DNA of 6,705 bases from Desulfobacteraceae bacterium. GTDB lineage: Bacteria; Desulfobacterota; Desulfobacteria; Desulfobacterales; JAABRJ01. The stretch covers positions 1-6,705 of the forward strand of contig JAABRJ010000052.1 in the NCBI GenBank assembly GCA_011390985.1, given 5' to 3'. The position numbers and the translations under genes were made by a program. Below the pieces are notes generated by a model. That model was not told the origin of the DNA and ran no database searches. It was given only the letters and a program-made list of their open reading frames with translations. Positions 1 to 5,244 of this stretch are shown here, one piece after another (positions within the stretch are counted from its first letter, which is position 1; each line of letters starts with the position of its first letter).

Positions 1-1
1 G

Positions 2-196
2 TTGACCCCCCTGGAAAACCAGACCCGGCGCGACAGCTGGCAGGCGGTGCGCGATCTGGTCGATGCTTTTCTCAAAAAAACCGGCGGCGGCTACTCCCTG
101 GCAACCGTCCGGCAAGAGCACAGCGCCGTCCGCAAGGTGTTTGACCGCGGCGCCCGTGAGGTGCGCGCCGCCCTCAACGAACTGTCCCGGATCTGA
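2..196 (+). CDS. C-terminal end of an unrecognised protein (5' truncated by window edge)
   Basis: This frame is open from the left edge and stops with TGA at 194-196, giving 64 visible residues. A TTG at position 2 could in principle be a start, but nothing upstream is visible, so I treat the gene as truncated. The visible part is hydrophilic and probably helical, rich in Arg, Asp and Glu, with a short glycine stretch (KKTGGGYS, residues about 25-32). It has no signal peptide, membrane segment or cysteine. Third codon positions are mostly G or C, as in the neighbouring genes, which supports real coding. It converges on pepD, with 109 bp between the two stop codons. I do not recognise a family and assign no function. 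An A7 run at 74-80 is the only slippage-prone spot. Confidence 0.55.
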   Translation: MTPLENQTRRDSWQAVRDLVDAFLKKTGGGYSLATVRQEHSAVRKVFDRGAREVRAALNELSRI

Positions 197-280
197 CCCG
201 GCGCCCAGCCCCTGCGGCGGTTCGTCGGCGCCGACCGCGTTGCCCGCCTCGAATGGTCACCGTCAGAGAATTTCCAAAAG

Positions 281-303
281 CGGCCTCCCGCTGCGGGTGG
301 CCG
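281..303 (-). terminator. Intrinsic terminator of pepD
   Basis: CGGCC (281-285) pairs with GGCCG (299-303), and inside it CCCG (287-290) pairs with CGGG (294-297). One T-T mismatch lies between the two stems and the loop is CTG. Read on the minus strand, the hairpin starts 2 nt after the pepD stop and is followed by CTTTTGG, a short U tract. On the plus strand no T-run follows, so it serves pepD rather than the left-edge gene. Confidence 0.6.
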
Positions 304-305
304 GC

Positions 306-1766
306 CTATTTCGCGCCGGTCGTGAACGTGGCCAGCAGGGCCGTCAGAAAATCCCACACCCGGCCGATGGACGGCAGATGCAGGCGTTCAGCCGGGGAGT
401 GGAGATTCTGGATGGTGGGACCGAAGGAAATCATGTCCATCCCCGGATAGCGGTCCCCGATCACGGCGCACTCCAGCCCGGCGTGAATCACCGCGACCTT
501 CGGCGACCAGCTGTGGAGCCGCTGGTAGACTTCCCGGCAGCGCCCGAGCAGGGGCGAGTCCATGTTCGGCTGCCAGGCGGGGTAGGCATGCATGCGGCTG
601 GCATTCGCCCCGACCAGGGCGCTGACGGCCTCGACTTTGGCGCTGATCTCCTCCAGGCGCGACATCACGTTGCTGCGCTGGCTGGTGATCACCTTCAGCT
701 GACGGTCCCCAAGGCTGGCGGTCGCCAGGTTGGCCGAGGTCTCCACCAGTCCGCCGAAAACCCGGGACATCCCCTGGACCCCGTGGGGCAGGGCGCCCAG
801 CAGGTGCCGCACCTGGGCGCTCTGCGCCGCCGAGAGCCCTTTGGCTCCGGCCTTGGGGCTTTCCCCGGCGGTCAGGCTTACCGTCAGGTCCGGCTCGACC
901 TCCCCGAATTCCTCCCGCAGCACGGCCTGCATGCGCCCCGTCAGCGCGCTCAGCGCGTCGATCTCCTTCGGCCGGCAGGCCAGCCGGCAGACGGCCCGGC
1001 GGGGGATGGCATTGTGGGCGTTGCCGCCCTCCAGCCCGATCAGGCGGGCGGCGCTGCAGGCCGCGGCCGACTGCAGGCAGCGGGCCAGCAGCACGATGGC
1101 GTTGGCGCGCTGCTCGTGAATATCAACCCCCGAGTGCCCGCCCCGCAGCCCCTCGACGGCGAGGCTGACAACCGCCAGATCGGGGGGCAGATCGACCGGG
1201 GCCAGGGGGAGGGTGATCTCGTTGTCGCAGCCGCCGGCGCAGCCGACCGTGAACACCCCTTCAACCTCGGAATCGAGGTTCAGCAGGATCCGGCCCTCGA
1301 TAAAACCCGGCCCCAGGTGGTGGGCGCCGGTCAGCCCGGTTTCCTCGTCCACGGTGAACAGCAGCTCCAACGGCGGCCGCGGCGAGCGGCTTTCGGCCGC
1401 AAGGGTGAGGGCCATGGCCAGGGCGATGCCGTTGTCGGCGCCCAGCGTGGTGCCGGTGGCCTGCAGCCACTCCCCCGCGATGGTGGTCCGGATGGCGTCG
1501 CTGGTGAAATCGTGGGTCGAATCCGCCGTTTTTTCGCACACCATGTCCATGTGGCCCTGGAGAACGAGGGTCGGCCCGACGGCCGGCTGGGGTATGCCCG
1601 GCACCCGGATGACGACGTTGCCGGCACCGTCCTGGCGGTGGGCCAGGTCATGGGTTGCCGCCCAGCGGCAGAGCCAGGCGGAGATGCGCGCCTCATTTTT
1701 GGAGCACCGCGGAATCGTGTTGATGGTCTGAAAACAATCGATGATCCGAGGGGTGATATCGGCCAT
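306..1766 (-). CDS. pepD: Aminoacyl-histidine dipeptidase / cytosol non-specific dipeptidase (peptidase D, M20 family)
   Basis: Cytoplasmic metallo-dipeptidase of peptidase family M20. The family hydrolyses a broad range of Xaa-Xaa dipeptides, including carnosine-type Xaa-His, using two divalent metals (normally Zn), and serves peptide turnover. The 486-aa length is close to the 485 aa of E. coli PepD. The M20 signature residues are in place: H72 and D74 in GHMDMV, D111 in GADNG, the E141-E142 pair in VDEETG (E141 as general base), D165 in LNLDSE, and H456 in NLHSPAERLH near the C terminus. The GGHSGVDIH block (209-217) belongs to the dimerisation (lid) domain. The frame stays open 62 codons further upstream, but ATG 1766 is chosen because homologues start just before a DCFxxINxIPR-like segment and because AAAAGGA lies 7 nt upstream. 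The extra N-terminal stretch looks like translated leader. The stop is TAG. The gene appears monocistronic, with its own promoter and terminator. Confidence 0.96.
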   Translation of the reverse strand: MADITPRIIDCFQTINTIPRCSKNEARISAWLCRWAATHDLAHRQDGAGNVVIRVPGIPQPAVGPTLVLQGHMDMVCEKTADSTHDFTSDAIRTTIAGEWLQATGTTLGADNGIALAMALTLAAESRSPRPPLELLFTVDEETGLTGAHHLGPGFIEGRILLNLDSEVEGVFTVGCAGGCDNEITLPLAPVDLPPDLAVVSLAVEGLRGGHSGVDIHEQRANAIVLLARCLQSAAACSAARLIGLEGGNAHNAIPRRAVCRLACRPKEIDALSALTGRMQAVLREEFGEVEPDLTVSLTAGESPKAGAKGLSAAQSAQVRHLLGALPHGVQGMSRVFGGLVETSANLATASLGDRQLKVITSQRSNVMSRLEEISAKVEAVSALVGANASRMHAYPAWQPNMDSPLLGRCREVYQRLHSWSPKVAVIHAGLECAVIGDRYPGMDMISFGPTIQNLHSPAERLHLPSIGRVWDFLTALLATFTTGAK

Positions 1767-1830
1767 GGGGGTATCCTTTTGGGGTGACGGGTTGATGCCT
1801 GGCAGCCGCCGGCAGCGGCAACCACCCGGG

Positions 1831-1859
1831 CTTCTAATCCAAAACCCGGCAGCTGTCAA
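1831..1859 (-). promoter_or_regulatory. Sigma70-type promoter of pepD
   Basis: On the minus strand a perfect -35 box TTGACA (1859-1854) is followed after 17 nt by TAGAAG (1836-1831), which matches 4 of 6 positions of TATAAT. Transcription would start near 1824, leaving a leader of roughly 58 nt before the pepD ATG. The perfect -35 and optimal spacing in such GC-rich surroundings make a chance match unlikely. Confidence 0.6.
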
Positions 1860-1872
1860 AGCCCGCTGTGAT

Positions 1873-1909
1873 TGCGGGGCAAAACAGTACGCCCCGCAGG
1901 CGCCTGCGG
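1873..1909. repeat. Two overlapping inverted repeats, one a perfect 16-bp palindrome
   Basis: TGCGGGGC (1873-1880) is complementary to GCCCCGCA (1891-1898), an 8-bp stem with a 10-nt loop. The right arm of that stem overlaps a perfect palindrome, CCGCAGGCGCCTGCGG (1894-1909). As RNA the two structures exclude each other; as DNA the palindrome could be a dimeric-repressor operator. It lies upstream of the pepD -35 box. No T-run follows on either strand, so it is not a standard terminator. The pairing is seen directly; any function is inferred. Confidence 0.5.
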
Positions 1910-1931
1910 CCTTCGACGGCGTTTCCTGAGC

Positions 1932-1950
1932 GGCCGGGCCTGCGCCGGCC
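1932..1950. repeat. GC-rich inverted repeat
   Basis: GGCCGG (1932-1937) pairs with CCGGCC (1945-1950) across a 7-nt loop. The heptamer GGGCCTG occurs at 1936-1942 and again at 1954-1960. No U tract follows. In DNA this GC-rich a 6-bp stem can easily arise by chance. Confidence 0.3.
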
Positions 1951-2075
1951 ATCGGGCCTGGCGTGGTTTTCGAGGTCGCCGCCTTGCCATTGGGTCAGCG
2001 CAGTGATAGTTTCAGGTTAAGTCGAACGCTTCGGATTTAAAAGATGGAAGCCTTTTTGGCGCCGAAGGGCGCAAT

Positions 2076-2084
2076 AGGCGGTGA
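2076..2084 (+). promoter_or_regulatory. Ribosome binding site that decides the start of the 141-aa gene
   Basis: AGGCGGTGA differs from the ideal AGGAGGTGA by one base and ends 5 nt before ATG 2090. The alternative in-frame GTG at 2081 lies inside this element, so it is an unlikely start. Confidence 0.55.
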
Positions 2085-2089
2085 CCCCC

Positions 2090-2515
2090 ATGAAACACAT
2101 CGAATACAAGCCATTTGTCTGGATCCATCCGGGGGGTAAATTTCCCAGCCGCTGTGATCTGGACGTCTTTCTTCTCGGCCCAAGGGCCCTGGTGATCGCC
2201 ACCGAGCGCGAACTTGACCCTGCGGTGGGGATCAGCGTCGCCAGCGGGGCCGACATTCTCGCCACCATCGTGGTTCAGAAGTTCGCCCTCGATCCGGCCG
2301 GGCTGACCTGGATCGAGCATTACCCCGAACGCGTCATGGGTCTCCGAAAGGTGTATCGCCTGGGCGCAAGCTATCAGCGCGTGACCTTTCGGTCGGACGG
2401 CACGCGCCTGACTGCGCCCCGCTGGGAGGCCGTCGACCGCGAGGGGACCGAGGCCCTCATCACCGCCCTCAAAGCCGAGTCCCTCTACCGGCCGGCGCCC
2501 AGTTCCCAGCGCTGA
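2090..2515 (+). CDS. Uncharacterised small soluble protein, 141 aa
   Basis: Starts at ATG 2090 behind a near-consensus ribosome binding site and ends with TGA at 2513-2515. I do not recognise a named family. Visible landmarks are WIHPGGKFPSRCDLDVF (residues 11-27), LVIATER (34-40), an alanine/valine-rich helix-like stretch (47-63) and LDPAGLTWIEHYPE (67-80). The second half is charged, with RVTFRSDG at 97-104 and a helix at 115-132. The spacing of GKFP, ATER and WIEHYP recalls small uncharacterised bacterial proteins, but this is memory of a pattern, not a search. There is no signal peptide, membrane helix or catalytic motif, and only one cysteine (C22). It looks like a compact cytoplasmic alpha/beta protein. 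Its stop codon runs directly into the Shine-Dalgarno of the small frame that follows, which points to a two-gene unit. Confidence 0.82.
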   Translation: MKHIEYKPFVWIHPGGKFPSRCDLDVFLLGPRALVIATERELDPAVGISVASGADILATIVVQKFALDPAGLTWIEHYPERVMGLRKVYRLGASYQRVTFRSDGTRLTAPRWEAVDREGTEALITALKAESLYRPAPSSQR

Positions 2516-2527
2516 AAGGAGGTCCGC

Positions 2528-2634
2528 ATGAGATCGAAAACAGCCACATCGACGCCGTTCAGTTCGAATTGGATTACATCAGCGGCACCGGCTTCTGGTT
2601 CGATTTCAAGGAGTTCGACATGGAAGACGGTTAG
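2528..2634 (+). pseudogene. Small acidic protein gene, apparently one base out of frame with its start codon
   Basis: AAAGGAGGT (2515-2523) is a perfect Shine-Dalgarno 4 nt before ATG 2528 and overlaps the last base of the preceding stop. The frame set by that ATG gives a Ser/Thr/Ala-rich 52-residue product ending at 2686, typical of an out-of-phase reading. The -1 frame from GAG 2530 to TAG 2634 instead reads 34 acidic, aromatic-rich codons: EIENSHIDAV first, GTGFWFDFKEFDMEDG last. Most third positions are G or C (27 of 34 by my count), as in the neighbouring genes. One extra G after the ATG would join start and frame into a 35-residue protein. I infer either a 1-nt deletion (real or a sequencing/assembly error), a non-AUG start, or recoding at the start. 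I know no family for the peptide. Confidence 0.42.
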
Positions 2635-2710
2635 CCTGCGGGCCCTTCACGGGCGGCTTGACGCGCCTGGTTCAAACTGCCGCTGAAAAGTCCGAAATCA
2701 GACCATTTCG

Positions 2711-2733
2711 AAAAAAGCGCCCCGTTGCGGCGC
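2711..2733 (-). terminator. Minus-facing terminator-like hairpin with a U6 tract
   Basis: GCGCC (2717-2721) pairs with GGCGC (2729-2733) across a 7-nt loop; on the minus strand the stem runs straight into TTTTTT (2716-2711). The geometry is that of a short intrinsic terminator for minus-strand transcription. No convincing minus-strand gene lies to its right, so either an untranslated minus-strand RNA ends here or the match is fortuitous. Confidence 0.4.
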
Positions 2734-2738
2734 GTGAA

Positions 2739-2776
2739 CCCCGCGGCGTGCGGCGCATGTTGCTGCGCCGCAGGGG
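2739..2776. repeat. Strong 9-bp inverted repeat in the gap before the MFS gene
   Basis: TGCGGCGCA (2749-2757) pairs perfectly with TGCGCCGCA (2764-2772) around the loop TGTTGC. An outer CCCC (2739-2742) can pair with GGGG (2773-2776) if the six bases GCGGCG bulge out. The core GCGGCG occurs three times between 2728 and 2755. No T-run follows on the plus strand, so it is not a plus-strand intrinsic terminator. It sits 16 bp from the minus-facing terminator-like hairpin. Confidence 0.5.
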
Positions 2777-2821
2777 CTTCGAGGTGAAGCCCAGGGCGGT
2801 CCTGGTGCGGCCGTTTTGGGG

Positions 2822-2849
2822 TTGCATTTCACTGCCATCCGGGTAGACT
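2822..2849 (+). promoter_or_regulatory. Possible promoter of the MFS gene
   Basis: TTGCAT (2822-2827), a 16-nt spacer, then TAGACT (2844-2849), 4 of 6 to the -10 consensus. The -35 matches only at TTG. The implied start near 2856 would give a leader of about 33 nt. Position is sensible but the match is modest. Confidence 0.3.
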
Positions 2850-2888
2850 GCGCGCCTGTTTGGACTCCACCCCGCAACGAGGCATGGC

Positions 2889-4088
2889 ATGGGATTCTCC
2901 GCCGGCGCGCCCGCAGCGCCGTCAAAAAGACCGCCGCTCGGCGCACAGGTGATCGCCGCGGTGCTGTGCCGGCTGGTGCTGAACACCGCCCGCCGCTTTC
3001 CCTATCCGTTCGCACCGGCCCTCAGCCGGGGCATGGGGGTGCCCCTCACGGCCGTGACCTCGCTGATCGCCGCCACCCAGGCAACCGCCCTGGTGGGCGC
3101 CCTGAGCGGTCCGCTGACGGATCGTTTAGGGTACCGCAGCGTCATGCTGGCGGGCCTGGCGATGCTGGTATGCGGGATGCTGGCGGCGGGCTTCTGGCCG
3201 GTCTACGCCGTCGTGGTGGTCGCACTGCTGCTGGCGGCCCTCGGCAAAACGGTGTTTGACCCGGCCATTCAGGCCTTCGTCGGCGACCGGGTGCCGTTTG
3301 AACGCCGCGGGCTGGTGATCGGGCTGCTGGAGTTTAGCTGGTCCGGCTGCACGCTGCTGGGCATTCCAGCCATCGGAGTGCTGATGGCGCATTACGGCTG
3401 GCGTTCGCCTTTTTTTGTCCTGGGCGCTCTCGGGCTAGCCGGTTTGGCGGTCCTGCGGCTGATACTGCCCCGGGACGGGCAGCGGCCGCTGGGCGGCGGC
3501 TCCGCCTGGCACTTCTGGCAGCAGCTCTTGCGCCAGCCCCAGGCCCTGGGGACCCTCGGCTACGCCTTCTGGGTCAGCCTGGCCAACGACAACCTCTTCG
3601 TGATTTTCGGGGCCTGGTTCGAGGAGGCCTTTGACCTCAGCCTGGCCGCCCTGGGGTTCGGCACGGTGGCCATCGGCGCGGCCGAACTGGGCGGCGAGGC
3701 CCTTACCGCCCTGCTGGGGGACCGGTTGGGGTTGAAACGCTCGGTGCTGGCCGGGCTCATCGTGTCCACCGCCTGCTACGCCCTTCTGGCCCTCGTCGGC
3801 CAGACCCTCTGGCACGCTCTGGCTGGACTTTTCGTCCTTTTTTTGAGCTTGGAATTCACCATCGTCGCTTCGCTGTCGCTGACCACCGAACTGGTGCCCG
3901 GTTTCCGGGCCACCATGATGGCGGGCTTTTTCGCGGCGGCCGGCATCGGCCGCGTTGCGGGGGCCCTGGTGGGGGGTCCGCTGTGGCTGTGGGGCGGGAT
4001 TGGGGCCACGGGGACCTTCTCCGCCTGCGCCAACCTGCTGGCCCTCGGCTGTCTGCTCTGGGGCTTGCAAGGCTGGCGACATCGCTAA
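2889..4088 (+). CDS. Major facilitator superfamily (MFS) transporter, 12 transmembrane segments
   Basis: A 399-aa inner-membrane secondary transporter, the normal size for a 12-helix MFS protein. Twelve hydrophobic segments fall at about residues 18-36, 54-72, 84-103, 105-122, 142-163, 173-193, 219-242, 255-275, 284-304, 306-327, 341-363 and 370-393. The loop between helices 2 and 3 carries the MFS motif A as GPLTDRLGYR (74-83, with D78 and R79), and the equivalent loop of the second half has GDRLGLKRS (277-285), the usual internal repeat. A hydrophilic linker (194-218) joins the halves. The pattern resembles DHA1-type drug or sugar efflux permeases, but the substrate cannot be read from sequence. 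ATG 2889 is preceded by GAGG (2879-2882) at 6 nt spacing; an ATG at 2884 is in another frame. It is flanked by gaps on both sides and is probably its own unit, with no regulator beside it. Confidence 0.93.
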   Translation: MGFSAGAPAAPSKRPPLGAQVIAAVLCRLVLNTARRFPYPFAPALSRGMGVPLTAVTSLIAATQATALVGALSGPLTDRLGYRSVMLAGLAMLVCGMLAAGFWPVYAVVVVALLLAALGKTVFDPAIQAFVGDRVPFERRGLVIGLLEFSWSGCTLLGIPAIGVLMAHYGWRSPFFVLGALGLAGLAVLRLILPRDGQRPLGGGSAWHFWQQLLRQPQALGTLGYAFWVSLANDNLFVIFGAWFEEAFDLSLAALGFGTVAIGAAELGGEALTALLGDRLGLKRSVLAGLIVSTACYALLALVGQTLWHALAGLFVLFLSLEFTIVASLSLTTELVPGFRATMMAGFFAAAGIGRVAGALVGGPLWLWGGIGATGTFSACANLLALGCLLWGLQGWRHR

Positions 4089-4098
4089 GCGCGACACG

Positions 4099-4126
4099 CG
4101 CTGGCCGCGGCCGCGGCGCTCCAGCG
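4099..4126. repeat. GC-rich palindromic stretch after the MFS gene
   Basis: CGCTGG (4099-4104) pairs with CCAGCG (4121-4126), enclosing a perfect palindrome whose full extent is GCCGCGGCCGCGGC (4104-4117). It begins 10 nt after the MFS stop, so it could form the 3' end of that mRNA. However, no U tract follows closely (the nearest T-run is at 4165-4170), so a classical intrinsic terminator is not supported. Confidence 0.35.
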
Positions 4127-4140
4127 GCCCCTGCAGCGTG

Positions 4141-4168
4141 TTGCCAAAAGCCAAACGAACACTATTTT
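4141..4168 (+). promoter_or_regulatory. Possible promoter of the 323-aa / uvrA-like operon
   Basis: TTGCCA (4141-4146, 5 of 6 to the -35 consensus), a 16-nt spacer, and TATTTT (4163-4168, 4 of 6 to the -10). It sits in a locally AT-rich patch after the MFS gene. Transcription would start near 4175 and the leader would carry both copies of the GATGCAAGCC repeat. Confidence 0.38.
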
Positions 4169-4195
4169 TTAATCAGGCGTAAACCTAATCTATTG

Positions 4196-4229
4196 GATGC
4201 AAGCCTGCACAACCAAATTGATGCAAGCC
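4196..4229 (+). repeat. Direct repeat GATGCAAGCC x2 in the leader of the 323-aa gene
   Basis: Identical 10-mers lie at 4196-4205 and 4220-4229, starts 24 nt apart, each preceded by ATTG (the second copy shares that G). They lie between the candidate promoter and the ATG at 4244. Two identical decamers at this spacing suggest a protein binding site on DNA or RNA, but chance cannot be excluded. Confidence 0.4.
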
Positions 4230-4243
4230 GATCGCTTTAAAAT

Positions 4244-5215
4244 ATGGAAAAGACTGAAAACAATAAAAAAATTGAGGATATCCGGCAGCGCGTAATCCAA
4301 TGGGTGCGTGCCGGGCGCGAACCGGTGATGGCCAGCTGGGAGGGGGCCCTGGAATCCACCCTGGTGACCATGAGGCCCTACCTGATGGCGGGCAACGTGG
4401 TGACGGTCGAGAATCTGTCTGAAAATGACGTCAACCTCTTTCAGGCGCTGCACCTGACCCTCGATATCTCGCCTTTCGTGGCGGCCGTGTTCCTGCCGCC
4501 CGGGGTCACCCGCAGTTTCAGGACCGGGGAGATTCCCGAAAAGGTTCAGCGCGTGGCGCCGGGGGCCCCTTCGGCGATGGTGCTGGTGTCGCGCGTGGAT
4601 GATTTCGGCCGGATTGTCGCTGTTGAGCTTTCATCCGAGGCGCACAAACCGGGGATCGACATTTTCGAGGGCGGCCAGCTGTTGGGCAGCTTCGATTACC
4701 GCACGCCCGAGGAGTGCATCCGCGGACTCTCGCGGGTGGTCTGGGTCCACCTCAAGGCCCGCGAAACCTGGAGCAGCGAGCAGATCGTGAGCTACACCGA
4801 GGGCTGGTTCCGGCGCAGCGCGGCCAACCGCATCACCGACCTGCCGGTCACTCCCCAGTATTCCTACATCCATCATCCGGAACTGGTGCAGATGAGCCTT
4901 GTCCAGGCGATTTTCCGCCTGGTGCGCTCCGCCCTTTTCGGCCTCCTGGATGATCCCGAGCGGGTGATCCGCTCGGCCAGTCGCGAGGGGCTGCCGGTCA
5001 CCCGCGAAGCCCTGGCCCGCCGTCAGCCCGAAGCGATCGCCGCACTGCGCGAATTTTTCGTCACCCACCTGGTGTTTCTCCTTAAATTGCTCAGCGGGTA
5101 CCGGGTGGCGGATTTCCAGGCGCTTTCCGAACACGAAAAAGAAGCCTTCTACATGGCCTTCGACGAAACGGTTGAAGGCACCCTGAAGACCTTCGTGAGC
5201 CGCATCGGCGAATGA
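4244..5215 (+). CDS. Uncharacterised 323-aa soluble protein, upstream partner of the uvrA-like gene
   Basis: A clear G/C-third-position coding frame ending with TGA at 5213-5215. I do not recognise its family and find no known catalytic motif. The N terminus (1-45) is charged and helical, with Trp20 and Trp32. A central, probably alpha/beta, region (50-170) includes VAAVFLPPGVTRSF (79-92), a hydrophobic strand AMVLVSRVDDFG (111-122) and IVAVELSSEA (124-133). The C-terminal third is mostly helical: LVQAIFRLVRSALFGLLDD (219-237) and EFFVTHLVFLLKLLSGY (270-286) are amphipathic or hydrophobic, and an acidic segment runs to the end. The only cysteine is C158. There is no signal peptide or definite membrane helix, so it is probably cytoplasmic. 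ATG 4244 has no visible Shine-Dalgarno; an AT-rich TTTAAAAT precedes it. Internal starts are no better supported. The stop overlaps an in-frame ATG of the next gene (ATGA at 5212-5215), so co-transcription with the UvrA-like gene is very likely. Confidence 0.85.
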   Translation: MEKTENNKKIEDIRQRVIQWVRAGREPVMASWEGALESTLVTMRPYLMAGNVVTVENLSENDVNLFQALHLTLDISPFVAAVFLPPGVTRSFRTGEIPEKVQRVAPGAPSAMVLVSRVDDFGRIVAVELSSEAHKPGIDIFEGGQLLGSFDYRTPEECIRGLSRVVWVHLKARETWSSEQIVSYTEGWFRRSAANRITDLPVTPQYSYIHHPELVQMSLVQAIFRLVRSALFGLLDDPERVIRSASREGLPVTREALARRQPEAIAALREFFVTHLVFLLKLLSGYRVADFQALSEHEKEAFYMAFDETVEGTLKTFVSRIGE

Positions 5216-5244
5216 GGCCTTCGGACGGCCCCAGCCGTGATCCC

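Larger units (their letters stand above)
1767..2089. other. Divergent intergenic region between pepD and the 141-aa gene
   Basis: This 323-bp stretch carries no convincing gene; the frames crossing it are extensions or shadows of pepD. From left to right it holds the pepD Shine-Dalgarno (AAAAGGA on the minus strand, 1774-1780), the pepD promoter (1831-1859), overlapping inverted repeats (1873-1909), another inverted repeat (1932-1950), and the leader of the plus-strand gene. A weak plus-strand promoter candidate is TTGCCA (1984-1989), 15 nt, GATAGT (2005-2010), with a short spacer, so I do not list it separately. A 5-bp hairpin, GCGCC (2059-2063) with GGCGC (2068-2072), lies just before the plus-strand ribosome binding site. 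I see no tRNA or riboswitch-like conserved core. Confidence 0.6.

Noticed and set aside
63..1787. A 574-codon plus-strand open frame opposite pepD
   Set aside because: It lies antisense to a complete pepD with all catalytic residues. The translation is rich in Gly/Arg/Pro/Gln with no family pattern, as expected for the complement of a GC-rich gene.
1767..1952. Upstream extension of pepD by 62 codons on the minus strand
   Set aside because: The extension is Arg/Pro/Cys-rich and crosses the pepD promoter. The Shine-Dalgarno and family alignment both favour ATG 1766.
1984..2010. TTGCCA-N15-GATAGT as a promoter for the 141-aa gene
   Set aside because: The spacer is 2 nt short of optimal and the -10 is weak; position is possible but the evidence is too thin to list.
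2791..2805. CCAGG / CCTGG 5-bp hairpin followed by a short T-run at 2814-2817
   Set aside because: The T-run is 8 nt away and only four long, and no plus-strand gene ends nearby; chance-level in this composition.
2672..2986. Minus-strand frame of 104 codons before and across the MFS start, considered as the gene served by the minus-facing terminator
   Set aside because: It runs through the terminator-like hairpin itself and over the MFS N terminus, has no recognisable motif, and looks like random GC-rich translation.
2816..3259. Plus-strand frame of 147 codons overlapping the start of the MFS gene
   Set aside because: Wrong frame relative to the 12-helix MFS protein; Arg/Gly/Pro-rich with no motif.
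3435..4154. A 239-codon minus-strand frame opposite the MFS gene
   Set aside because: It is Gln/Gly/Arg/Pro-rich without domains and is fully explained as the shadow of the membrane protein's codons.
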